Origin: Streptomyces sp. NBC_01264
GTDB lineage: Bacteria; Actinomycetota; Actinomycetes; Streptomycetales; Streptomycetaceae
DNA: 51,350 nucleotides
Direction: 5' to 3'
NCBI RefSeq assembly: GCF_026340675.1
Contig: NZ_JAPEOX010000009.1
Location: 1 to 51,350 of the forward strand
A model generated the notes under the pieces. It was not told the DNA's origin. It searched no databases and was given only the letters and a program-made list of their open reading frames with translations. Made by a program: the position numbers and the translations under genes. Shown piece by piece: positions 1 to 7,916 of the stretch (its first letter is position 1; every line of letters begins with the position of its first letter).

Positions 1-2
1 GG

Positions 3-380
3 GAGACCGATGATCTCTACTACAAGTACCAGTACTGCATGAAAGCAGTCTCCGAGGCTCAGCGGCCCCTGCTGGCCAAAACCCTGGCAAGCGAATCAAC
101 CTTTTCCATGGCTAAGGCGGCTGCCCTTGCTGGAATGCACGCATCACGACAACTGGAGGACGCACTTTTCCATCGAAAATCATCCACTAAAGAAGCACTT
201 GCCTGGGGTGCAGCATACAAGAAGAAGATAAAAAGAGAAGAATATAATATTCTCCTTGCTGTATTCAACTCGAAAAACGAAAAAATCGTCGCGGCGATCA
301 AGAATCTAGAGCTCGATCGATCGGACAGAAAGAAGCTGGCCGAGTATCTCCTGAAACCCAGCTTCGAATTTGAGGATTAA
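3..380 (+). CDS. C-terminal part of an unrecognised protein (cut by window edge)
   Basis: The frame is open from the left edge, so the first ATG at 39 is probably internal and the true start lies outside the window. The visible ~125 residues are charged, lysine- and glutamate-rich and predicted helical, with no membrane segment and no motif I recognise. Codon use is unusually AT-rich for this replicon (runs such as AAG AAG AAG ATA AAA), unlike the helicase that follows, which suggests separate ancestry. The stop is TAA at 378-380. Function unknown. Confidence 0.5.
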   Translation, partial: ETDDLYYKYQYCMKAVSEAQRPLLAKTLASESTFSMAKAAALAGMHASRQLEDALFHRKSSTKEALAWGAAYKKKIKREEYNILLAVFNSKNEKIVAAIKNLELDRSDRKKLAEYLLKPSFEFED

Positions 381-414
381 TCAGGTTGAACTCGTCGTTG
401 CCCCGACGGTCCCC

Positions 415-700
415 CGGGGCGAGCAGGGCGGTGAAGCCGGTGATCTAACCCGAAAATACCCACCTCGATCTCGGACGCCTGTCTGAGCTGAGGGGCCGAG
501 GGCGGCGAGGGTTGTGGCTATGCGGCCTTCGCGGTGAGGGTCACATCGTGACCGAGGGCCGTCGGACGGGCAGCCGCCACACGGCCCCATTTTCACGGCT
601 GCGCCGACGTCCGGTATGCCGGATACAGAAACTCGTTGGTTTTGTCCAGCACTCTCAGCTGGCTGACGGTTCAGCCGGCGGCCGTAGCGCAGGGGGCCCG
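415..700 (-). pseudogene. ISAs1-family transposase vestige, split by a ~188-bp insert
   Basis: Positions 415-444 and 633-700 match two adjacent stretches of the ISAs1-type transposase gene at 20643-21671, including the codons for TVSQLRV-DKTNE on the - strand, with one in-frame stop. In the better-preserved copy these stretches are contiguous; here about 188 bp (445-632) of unrelated DNA lies between them. The rest of 381-850 shows no convincing gene. It is the upstream region of the helicase. Confidence 0.6.
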
Positions 701-856
701 CGGGCTGGTTTGCTCCTGGTCGAGACCAACCAACCATAATGCATACACCATGGTGATGCACCATGTACTGTTGGCAGAAAGACGAGGCAGGGTCGGGGCC
801 GTTACCTCTGGTCTGAGGCGTAGTCACTGGGATCCGGTATCGGGGAAGGCATGCGA

Positions 857-3526
857 ATGTCTGGTATTCAGCTCAGGGAACATCAGGTGGACCAGCGGTC
901 GGCGATCCGGAAATGGGTTGGGGTGCCGGTGAAATCGGCCGTGCCGCCTCAGGGGCTGCGGGGGACGATCGTGTCCGCGACTGGCTCGGGGAAGACGATC
1001 ACCGCTGCTGCGAGTGCGCTGGAGTGCTTCCCGGGGGGCCGGATCCTGGTGACCGCCCCGACCCTGGATCTACTCGCTCAGACCGCGCAGGCCTGGCGCA
1101 CTGTCGGCCACCGCGCCCCGATGGTCGCGGTGTGCTCGCTGGAGAACGACGCGGTACTCACCGAACTCGTGGTGCGCACCACGACCAACCCCGTGCAGCT
1201 CGCCCTGTGGGCCGCACGGGGGCCCGTGGTCGTGTTCGCTACGTACGCCTCCCTGGTCGACCGTGAGGACGCCACCGACCCTGAGGCCGTCCAGAAGGTG
1301 CGCGGGCCCCTGGAGGCTGCTCTCTCGGGCGGGGAGCGGCTCTACGGGCAGCGCATGGATCCCTTCGACCTGGCCATCGTGGACGAAGCCCACGGGACGG
1401 CTGGGGACCTGGGCCGGCCCTGGGCCGCGATCCACGACAACACCCGGATCCCCGCCGACTTCCGCCTGTACCTCACCGCCACCCCCCGGATCCTCGCCGC
1501 AGCGCAGCCGCGGAAAGCCGCAGCCGGGCCGGCGCCCGACATCGCGTCGATGGCAGACGACCCCGAGGGCACCTACGGTCCGTGGCTCGCCGATCTAGGA
1601 CTGTCCGAGGCCATCGAGCGGGAGATCCTCGCCGGATTCGAAATCGACGTCTTGGAAATCCGGGACCCCACACCGCAGCGATTCGTACTCTCGGAGGAAT
1701 CACTGCGGGGACGGCGTCTCGCGCTTTTGCAGACCGCACTACTCGAACACGCCGCGCGGCACAATCTGAAAACCGTGATGACCTTTCATCAAAAGGTCGA
1801 AGAGGCCCGGGCCTTCGCTGAAAAGCTTCCCGCGACAGCAGCCGAGCTGTACGTCAGCGAGAGTGACCCTGTCGCGCTGGCGCGCGCCGAGGAGCTCCCG
1901 GAGTCGTCGATCGAAGCGGAGCCCTACGAACTGGAGGCAGGCCGGCACGTGCCCCCCGGCCGGGTGTGGTCGGCGTGGCTGTGCGGCGATCACCTCGTGT
2001 CCGAGCGGCGCGAGGTGCTGCGCCAGTTCGCCAACGGCATCGACCACACCGGGCACCGCGTGCACCGGGCGTTCCTCGCGTCCGTGCGCGTACTCGGGGA
2101 AGGAGTCGACATCACCGGCGAACGCGGCGTCGAAGCCATCTGCTTCGCGGACACCCGCGGGTCCCAGGTGGAGATCGTCCAGAACATCGGCCGTGCGCTG
2201 CGGCTCAACCGGGACGGCTCCACCAAGGTGGCCCGGATCATCGTCCCGGTCTTCCTGGAGCCCGGGGAGGACCCCAAGGACATGGTGGCGTCCGCTTCGT
2301 ACGCGGGCCTGGTCGCTGTCCTCCAGGGCCTGCGCAGTCATGACGAACGACTGGTCGAGCAACTCGCTTCGCGCGCTCTGAGCAGCGGGAAGCACACCGT
2401 GCACGTCCAGCGTGACGACCAGGGCCGGATCATCGGCGCCGCCGGCGGGGTCAAGGGGGACGACCAGGACCAGGAGGACGGGGCGGACGTCGCGGCGGAG
2501 TCCGCGTTGCTGCACTTCTCCACCCCGCGTGACGCTGCGGCTATCGCGGCCTTCCTGCGCACCCGCGTGTACCGGCCCGAATCCCTGGTCTGGCTTGAGG
2601 GCTACCAGGCACTCCTGCGCTGGCGCACCGAGCACGAAATCACCGGCCTGCACGCGGTCCCCTACGACACCGAGACGCCGGTGGGCGTCACGAAGAACTT
2701 CCCTCTCGGCCGGTGGGTCCACCAGCAGCGCAAGGCCCTGCGGGCCGGAGAACTGGAGGAGCGGCGCCAAAAGCTCCTGGACGCACCCGAAGCAGGCATG
2801 GTCTGGGAGCCGGGTGAAGAGGCCTGGGAGGACAAGCTTGCCGCGCTGCGCGCCTACCACCGGGCAAGCGGACACCTGGCACCCCGGCAGAACGCCCTGT
2901 GGGGCGAGGGCGAGACGATGGTGCCCATCGGGCAGCACATGGCCAACCTGCGGCGCAAGGGCGTCAAGAACGGCCTAGGGAAGGACGAAAAGACCGCAAC
3001 GACCCGAGCCGCGCAGCTCGCCGCGATCGATGAAGACTGGGACTGCCCGTGGCCGCTGGACTGGCAACGTAACTACCGGCTCCTCGCCGCCCTGGCCGAC
3101 GCTGACGGATCCCTCCCCGACATCGCCCCCGGAGTGACCATCGACGGCGACGACGTCGGCCGCTGGCTCCACCAGCACAAGCGCCCAGACGTCTGGGCAC
3201 AGCTCACCGCCGAGCAGCAGAAGCGGTTGTCCAAACTCGGCATTCGCCCCGCCCTGGCGCCGACCCCCACCGCCCCGAGCACGAAGGCGACTCCCAAAGC
3301 GCAGCAGGCGTTCCAGCGCGGACTCGCCGCGCTCGCCCAGTGGGTCGCGCGGGAAGGCACCCGACCGGTACCCCGCGGGCACACCGAAACAATCACCGCC
3401 GAAGGCGAGACAGAACCCACCGTGGTGAAACTCGGCGTATGGACCAGCAACACCAAGAGCCGGCGCGACAAGCTCACCGCCGAGCAACTCGGCGCGCTCG
3501 CGAAGCTGGGCGTGGACTGGGCGTAA
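857..3526 (+). CDS. DEAH-box superfamily 2 helicase with helicase-associated repeats
   Basis: A large SF2 ATPase of about 889 residues. The P-loop ATGSGKT lies near residues 41-47, the Walker B/DEAH box (VDEAH) at about 175-179, and a TATPR-type motif III follows. The second RecA-like domain includes the EGVDITG and QNIGRALR stretches. From about residue 560 to the end there are several W-x-x-x-L-A-A-L repeats of the helicase-associated (HA) type. Of the two starts six bases apart (851, 857), the second sits at a better distance from the GGGGAAGG ribosome-binding site. Helicases of this layout occur near the ends of Streptomyces linear replicons (TtrA-like, linked to conjugal transfer of ends), but that assignment is inference; a generic DNA helicase is equally possible. 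It converges on parB. Confidence 0.85.
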   Translation: MSGIQLREHQVDQRSAIRKWVGVPVKSAVPPQGLRGTIVSATGSGKTITAAASALECFPGGRILVTAPTLDLLAQTAQAWRTVGHRAPMVAVCSLENDAVLTELVVRTTTNPVQLALWAARGPVVVFATYASLVDREDATDPEAVQKVRGPLEAALSGGERLYGQRMDPFDLAIVDEAHGTAGDLGRPWAAIHDNTRIPADFRLYLTATPRILAAAQPRKAAAGPAPDIASMADDPEGTYGPWLADLGLSEAIEREILAGFEIDVLEIRDPTPQRFVLSEESLRGRRLALLQTALLEHAARHNLKTVMTFHQKVEEARAFAEKLPATAAELYVSESDPVALARAEELPESSIEAEPYELEAGRHVPPGRVWSAWLCGDHLVSERREVLRQFANGIDHTGHRVHRAFLASVRVLGEGVDITGERGVEAICFADTRGSQVEIVQNIGRALRLNRDGSTKVARIIVPVFLEPGEDPKDMVASASYAGLVAVLQGLRSHDERLVEQLASRALSSGKHTVHVQRDDQGRIIGAAGGVKGDDQDQEDGADVAAESALLHFSTPRDAAAIAAFLRTRVYRPESLVWLEGYQALLRWRTEHEITGLHAVPYDTETPVGVTKNFPLGRWVHQQRKALRAGELEERRQKLLDAPEAGMVWEPGEEAWEDKLAALRAYHRASGHLAPRQNALWGEGETMVPIGQHMANLRRKGVKNGLGKDEKTATTRAAQLAAIDEDWDCPWPLDWQRNYRLLAALADADGSLPDIAPGVTIDGDDVGRWLHQHKRPDVWAQLTAEQQKRLSKLGIRPALAPTPTAPSTKATPKAQQAFQRGLAALAQWVAREGTRPVPRGHTETITAEGETEPTVVKLGVWTSNTKSRRDKLTAEQLGALAKLGVDWA

Positions 3527-3547
3527 CCGCCCCCGCCCACCCGGCCC

Positions 3548-3580
3548 GCCGGCCCCCTAGGAACGAAAGAGGGGGTCGGC
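3548..3580 (+). terminator. Stem-loop after the helicase gene
   Basis: GCCGGCCCCCT (3548-3558) pairs with AGGGGGTCGGC (3570-3580), with one G-T pair and an 11-nt loop, 21 bp after the helicase stop. No U-tract follows, which is usual in Streptomyces. Confidence 0.5.
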
Positions 3581-3696
3581 CCGGCGGTACTGCCCCCGAT
3601 CGAAGCGGGCACCGGGCCTGACCCGCGCACGCCATATCGGCGCGGGCTGCACATACCCTAACCACCCTGACTGAGCCGAGCTGATGCCGCCAAGAA

Positions 3697-3728
3697 AGCG
3701 GGACTTCCCCAATTGGGGAAGTCCCGCT
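3697..3728. terminator. Perfect 32-bp palindrome between convergent genes
   Basis: The two 16-nt arms (3697-3712 and 3713-3728) are exact reverse complements centred on AATT. The position, between the helicase (+) and parB (-), fits a bidirectional terminator. A protein-binding palindrome is an alternative because there is no loop in the duplex form. Confidence 0.6.
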
Positions 3729-3759
3729 CAATACCGGGCTCAGCCCGTGACGGTTGGGG

Positions 3760-4725
3760 TCAAGAAGCCGCTTCCTCCGCTTCCTGGCGCACGGGGCGGA
3801 GGGCGTCCAGCGCGGCCAGCATCACCGATTCGGGAGTTGTTCCCGTAGCAACGGCTTCCGCAGCAAACACGGCGGAGAACTCGGCAACCGCATCGGCCGG
3901 CATGGTCCAGGTGTGCGCAGCCGACTCGGGGCGCTGTTCCGGCACGGACCGGCCGCGCGAATTTTCCGCGGAAAATTTCCCGGCCTTCGGCGGCTTGGTC
4001 TGCGTCGTCTTGCGCGCTGCGGCCTTGTCGTCAACGCGGAGCAGCCTCGCGAGTTCCTCGCGCTGTTCGGCGAGAGGCATGCTCTCGATGCCCTTCACTG
4101 CTCCTAGCCGGCGCGCGTCTCGGATGGCGAGGCCTTCGGCTCCACGTGCCTTCGCCCTCACGGCTTCGCGCAGTTCTGGGTGAATCTTGAGGAGGTTCTT
4201 TCGGTGGCTGATCCATGGCTCCGACCAGCCTTCGGCGCTGGCCGCCTCTTTGGCCGTGGCGTACGTGGTGACGATGTCCATCACGACGCGGGCCTCCTCG
4301 ATGGGGTCGAGGTCGGTCCGGCCGGCGTTCTCGTCGTAGGCCGCGCGAAGGACTGCCGCTTGGGAGGTGGCGAGGGTGTCGTCCGTGACGACGAGCAGTT
4401 CGTCACGCCCGTACTTCCGAGCGGCTGCGAGGCGGCGGTTGCCGTTGACGAACACGACGTCGTCGGGGCCCCCGCCGAGTGTCTGCGCGTCCTCGGGCCA
4501 GAGCTTCAGGTAGGCGGCCCGGGTGATGGCCAGGCAACTTTGGAGCTGACGATCCTTGATCGTGGCCAGGTCTGTCAGGTCGCCCACGGACTCGCGCGGG
4601 TTGCGGGGGTTGGGGAGACAGCGGTCGAGCGTCAGCCATCGGGCCTGCGGCCTGGTGTCCACCCCGGGCTGCTCCAGAACGGGATCGTCCGCCATGTCGG
4701 CGAAGGAGACACGGCGCCCCGCCAT
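3760..4725 (-). CDS. parB: ParB-like partition protein
   Basis: 321 residues. The N-terminal ParB/Srx-like fold includes the family box FVNGNRRLAAARKYG (residues ~93-107), corresponding to the G-E/N-R-R nucleotide-binding patch. A central helix-turn-helix region follows (EEARVVMDIV...EGWSEPWISHRKNLLKIHPELR). The C-terminal part is low-complexity and then helical. The start ATG overlaps the parA stop by one base (TGATG), so the two are translationally coupled. ParB would bind its centromere and stimulate ParA for plasmid segregation. A palindromic site lies inside this gene (3960-3977). Its length is normal for plasmid ParB proteins. Confidence 0.85.
   Translation of the reverse strand: MAGRRVSFADMADDPVLEQPGVDTRPQARWLTLDRCLPNPRNPRESVGDLTDLATIKDRQLQSCLAITRAAYLKLWPEDAQTLGGGPDDVVFVNGNRRLAAARKYGRDELLVVTDDTLATSQAAVLRAAYDENAGRTDLDPIEEARVVMDIVTTYATAKEAASAEGWSEPWISHRKNLLKIHPELREAVRAKARGAEGLAIRDARRLGAVKGIESMPLAEQREELARLLRVDDKAAARKTTQTKPPKAGKFSAENSRGRSVPEQRPESAAHTWTMPADAVAEFSAVFAAEAVATGTTPESVMLAALDALRPVRQEAEEAAS
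3960..3980. promoter_or_regulatory. parS: Candidate parS site 1 (inside parB)
   Basis: AATTTTCCGCGGAAAATT (3960-3977) is a perfect 18-bp palindrome, strikingly AT-rich for this GC-rich gene. The 20-mer 3961-3980 recurs at 5556-5575 upstream of parA with a single mismatch. This differs from the chromosomal Streptomyces parS (GTTTCACGTGAAAC). Assignment as the centromere of this ParB is inference from repetition, symmetry and location. Confidence 0.5.
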
Positions 4726-5423
4726 CAGGCACCGCCCTTGGCGGCCTGCGTGACGCTACCGCCGTAGCCGAGTTCAAGGGCGAGCTTGAAGTAGTCTTCA
4801 CGCCCCCGGTACGCGGTCTGGCTGTCGCGGTATTGCGTGACGACTGTCCCCTCAGCGATGGCGCGACTGTGGATCTTGTAGCGTCGGACGACGCCCCGCG
4901 CGACCGGCCACCCCTTCTTAACGATGTAGGCCCGGGTGTCGTCCAAGTCGGCCTTGCCGTCCCTCGGGTCCCAGTTGTTGATGATGACCCGGTACGGGAT
5001 CCCCCGCGGCTTGAGGACTTGCTCGATCGTGCGGGCGGTGGGGTCGAAGCAAAGCGGTTCGGTGATCATCGGCACCACGACGTCGTCGGCGATGTCCAGC
5101 GCTCTGTTCAGGATCTCCTCATCGGCGAGCGTGCCCGGGGTGTCGATGAAGATGTGCTGGTAGGTCTCCGTCTCGCCGAGCGAGTCATGCGTGACGGCAG
5201 CGAGATTGACCGTGGTGGTGGTCTTTCCCACCCCGCCCTTCTGGTTGGCGATGACGTGGATCCTCGCGCCGTGCTGCTTGAGCCTGACGAGCTGATCCGC
5301 CGCATGGTGTGCGGCCATGAAGTCGAAAGGCAGGCTGTCGCCTACCTTCTCGGCCCACGTGACCGCCGACCCCTGCGGGTCGGTGGACACGACGAGTACG
5401 GATGACTGCATGTCACATTCCAA
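4725..5423 (-). CDS. parA: ParA-family partition ATPase with swapped N-terminal segments
   Basis: About 228-232 residues, starting at TTG 5423 or more likely ATG 5411. The elements of a deviant Walker ParA are all present: KGGVGKTTTT (Walker A), STDPQGS (A') and HIFIDTPG (Walker B), followed by the usual C-terminal body (DDVVVPM, INNWDPRDG, LALELGYGG). Their order is abnormal. The A' segment (VLVVSTDPQGS through VRLKQ) comes first, at residues ~7-50, and the P-loop segment (RIHVIANQKGGVGKTT) follows at ~54-72. Family members of Streptomyces plasmids, as I know them, start with the P-loop. The two segments therefore look exchanged while the reading frame stays open. It may be a genuine natural permutation, a non-functional gene, or an assembly error. 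Confidence 0.8.
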   Translation of the reverse strand: MECDMQSSVLVVSTDPQGSAVTWAEKVGDSLPFDFMAAHHAADQLVRLKQHGARIHVIANQKGGVGKTTTTVNLAAVTHDSLGETETYQHIFIDTPGTLADEEILNRALDIADDVVVPMITEPLCFDPTARTIEQVLKPRGIPYRVIINNWDPRDGKADLDDTRAYIVKKGWPVARGVVRRYKIHSRAIAEGTVVTQYRDSQTAYRGREDYFKLALELGYGGSVTQAAKGGA

Positions 5424-5555
5424 TCTGTCCGTGGATTTCCCGGTACGAGCCCGGTACTCCGGAGTGCTGCTACCGCCGGATCGGCCGGGGGCAGGCCGGT
5501 CCAGGGTCTCAGATCAGCGGCATCCCTCCGGGAACGGGGGCCCGGCTGGCGCCCG

Positions 5556-5575
5556 ATTTTCCGCTGAAAATTTCC
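5556..5575. promoter_or_regulatory. parS: Candidate parS site 2 (upstream of parA)
   Basis: ATTTTCCGCTGAAAATTTCC matches 3961-3980 at 19 of 20 positions. It lies ~130 bp upstream of the parA start in the short gap between the transfer genes and parA. A ParB site here could serve both segregation and parAB autoregulation (inference). Confidence 0.5.
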
Positions 5576-5600
5576 AGGGGCAGAACCCCGCCACAACGCA

Positions 5601-5644
5601 AAGAGGCCCGGTCCCCCCGGATCTCCGGGGGGACCGGGCCTCTT
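5601..5644. terminator. Strong stem-loop terminator after the transfer genes
   Basis: A perfect 20-bp stem (5601-5620 against 5625-5644) closes a 4-nt ATCT loop, 19 bp downstream of the VirB4-like stop. It should separate the conjugation transcript from parAB. Confidence 0.85.
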
Positions 5645-5663
5645 CGTGCGTGCCGAGCAGTCG

Positions 5664-7916
5664 TCAGGCGCCGGGCAGGCGCTCGCCCGTGTCCGCGTCG
5701 AAAGCGGCCCCGGAAGGGGACAGGCGGATCTTCCGCTCGGTCCCCTTGGCGCCTTCCTTCCAGATCTTGCCGCCGATGACTATCCGGACCGTGACGTCCG
5801 CCAGCGGGTCACTGACCGGAACCTCCAACTGAGGATCCTTGATGTATCGGTCGGGTCCGCGGGTGCTAACGGCGCTTTGACCGTCTGCCTCGATGCGCAG
5901 GTACTGAGCGTTGGTTTCGAAGAACGAGCGGAGTTCGATGATGACGCGGTCGCGGTCCCGGGTCCACTGAGCAACAACGTCAGCGTCGACGTCGTCCATG
6001 AGCAGGCTCGCGCCGGACTGTCCCTTGTACGCGGCGGCTGTCTGTTGCCGTGCTTCGGTGGCCCGGTCGGTTTCGGCCTTCTGCCAGATGCCGCCGGCTG
6101 TCAAGGCCAGGACGGCGATCACGGCGATGTAGGGCCAGGTCCGCCGGCGCGGTGCCGAGGGGGCCTTCTCGCCCGTCGTGTCTTGGGAGGGGGCGGGGGG
6201 CGGGGTCCCGTAGAGCGGCTGTGCGGGTGCGGGTACCGGCATCGGAGTGCCGGTGTTCGCGGGTTGCTGCTCCCACCATTCAACGTCTCGTCCCATGCGG
6301 GTGACGTTAGCCCGTAGCAAGGTGGCTGTCTCCGGCCTTCCGTTGAGTTCGGCCAACTTGGCCCGGGTGGAGAGCCAGGACAGGGCCTGGTCGGAGTTGA
6401 TGCCGTGCGCGCGGATGTCCTGGGATTCACCCAGGACTGCCAGGTCGGATGCTTCAGCGTGCCGGCCTTCCCGCGCGGCCTGGACGACGTCGTGATGCCG
6501 ACTGTCGATGACGGTGGGCGGCATGTCGAAGTCCCAGGCTCCTCCGGTATCCCGGCCTGCGTGCTGCGCGGCCGGTGGCGCCAGCACGTAGTCACTGTCT
6601 TCACAGCGGGGGAGCTCTTCGGGGAGCTCCCCCGCGTCCGCGTGCTCCTGGTGCTCCTCCTCCTCGTGGTGCTGCTCGTCCTCCTGGTCGTCCTCCTCGA
6701 AGGCGCCGTCCGGGTCTTGGTCGTGCTCGGCCTGGTCGGCTGCGGCCTTCTGTGCCTGGCGGCGGCGGGAGGAGGTATCGGTGAGGCGCACCTCTTCCTC
6801 GGTTTCGAGGACGGTCTTGATGATGTCCACGTAGTGCGGACCGACCTTCCACACCGCCTCTCCCTGCTCAAGACGGGGGATCTGCTCGACGGCCCACTGG
6901 GGCAGGCCGAGCAGCTCCCCGACAAGGGCGGCTTCTGGCGGTGTGAGCCGTCCGACGTGCGCGATCTCGCACAGTTTGGCCAGGTCCTGCGCCTGACCCT
7001 CTCCGAGGTCGCTCAGGGTGTGCATGATCGCCTGAATCGACAAGGACGCCTTACGCGAGTTCTTCGCGATCCGCTGAATCAGCCCCGTGGTGGCCGGGTT
7101 GCGCAGGATCTCCCAGGCCTCTTCGAGGACGAGGTGGCGGTGGCTGGCCGGCGCCTGGGGGAGCCACACGTGTTCGATCCATACAGCCACTACGGACATC
7201 AGGGCCGGAATCGCGGGGCTGTTGCGGTCCAGGCCGGAGAAGTCGAACGTGGTCATCGGGGAATCGACCGGGGGCAGGCTCGCGTGGTCCCCGTCGAAGA
7301 GGCCGGCCAGCGATCCCGAGATGTAGCGGTCGAGGGCGATGGCCGCGCCTTCGCCCCACCGCCGGAGTTTCGCGGCGGGCCAGGTGCCTGCCTCCGGGTG
7401 GACCAGGGCGTCGCGTACTCCGCGCAGGTCCACGGCCTTCGGGTTCGCTACGGCGTGCTGGAGTGCGTGCGCGCACTGCGGGTTCATGGCCTGGGGCTCC
7501 ACCGCGAGGATGAGTGCGCGGATGAGTTCCTCCGGCACGCCGTGAGGGAGCACCGGCGAGCAGGGGTTGAGGGTGAACTCGCCGGCCCGGACGACCAGTC
7601 CGCCCAAGGCTTCGGTCACGGGTGTCCACTCACCGCCCTTGCGCTCTCCGAAGGAGTCAACAACGACGAACTGGTCTTGGTGCCGCCGGTTCTCCCGAAA
7701 GGCCCTGATCTTGTCCGTGGTGGACTTGCCGGAGCCGAGACCGCCCAGGGTGATCCCGATGGTGGACGGTAGGTCGCGCTGGTCCACAAGTACGGGGGAC
7801 AGGTCGAAGGCGCGGCCATCGAGCAGGGACTTGCCGATGCGGATGCCGGGGAAGGCGTCGACGGCGGCGGCGAAGGGGGCGGTGACGGCTGCGGCATTGG
7901 CCGGGAGGCGGATCAC
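5664..7916 (-). CDS. VirB4/TraC-type conjugation ATPase
   Basis: 750 residues. The ATPase core carries Walker A GGLGSGKST (residues 58-66), Walker B LVLEEAWEIL (~260-269) and a VirB4-like AKNSRKASLSIQAI segment. After about residue 390 comes a long acidic, histidine-rich linker. A single membrane segment follows (WPYIAVIAVLALTAGGIW, ~589-606), then a ~130-residue exported or periplasm-side domain. The ATPase core with an appended membrane-anchored tail is typical of actinobacterial conjugative type IV-like systems. The start overlaps the previous gene by 4 bp. It presumably powers DNA or protein transfer at the membrane. Confidence 0.8.
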   Translation of the reverse strand: MIRLPANAAAVTAPFAAAVDAFPGIRIGKSLLDGRAFDLSPVLVDQRDLPSTIGITLGGLGSGKSTTDKIRAFRENRRHQDQFVVVDSFGERKGGEWTPVTEALGGLVVRAGEFTLNPCSPVLPHGVPEELIRALILAVEPQAMNPQCAHALQHAVANPKAVDLRGVRDALVHPEAGTWPAAKLRRWGEGAAIALDRYISGSLAGLFDGDHASLPPVDSPMTTFDFSGLDRNSPAIPALMSVVAVWIEHVWLPQAPASHRHLVLEEAWEILRNPATTGLIQRIAKNSRKASLSIQAIMHTLSDLGEGQAQDLAKLCEIAHVGRLTPPEAALVGELLGLPQWAVEQIPRLEQGEAVWKVGPHYVDIIKTVLETEEEVRLTDTSSRRRQAQKAAADQAEHDQDPDGAFEEDDQEDEQHHEEEEHQEHADAGELPEELPRCEDSDYVLAPPAAQHAGRDTGGAWDFDMPPTVIDSRHHDVVQAAREGRHAEASDLAVLGESQDIRAHGINSDQALSWLSTRAKLAELNGRPETATLLRANVTRMGRDVEWWEQQPANTGTPMPVPAPAQPLYGTPPPAPSQDTTGEKAPSAPRRRTWPYIAVIAVLALTAGGIWQKAETDRATEARQQTAAAYKGQSGASLLMDDVDADVVAQWTRDRDRVIIELRSFFETNAQYLRIEADGQSAVSTRGPDRYIKDPQLEVPVSDPLADVTVRIVIGGKIWKEGAKGTERKIRLSPSGAAFDADTGERLPGA

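Noticed and set aside
6405..7772. Long + strand frame opposite the VirB4-like gene
   Set aside because: It is the antisense shadow of a clear ATPase with Walker motifs; third-position GC in Streptomyces commonly opens such frames.
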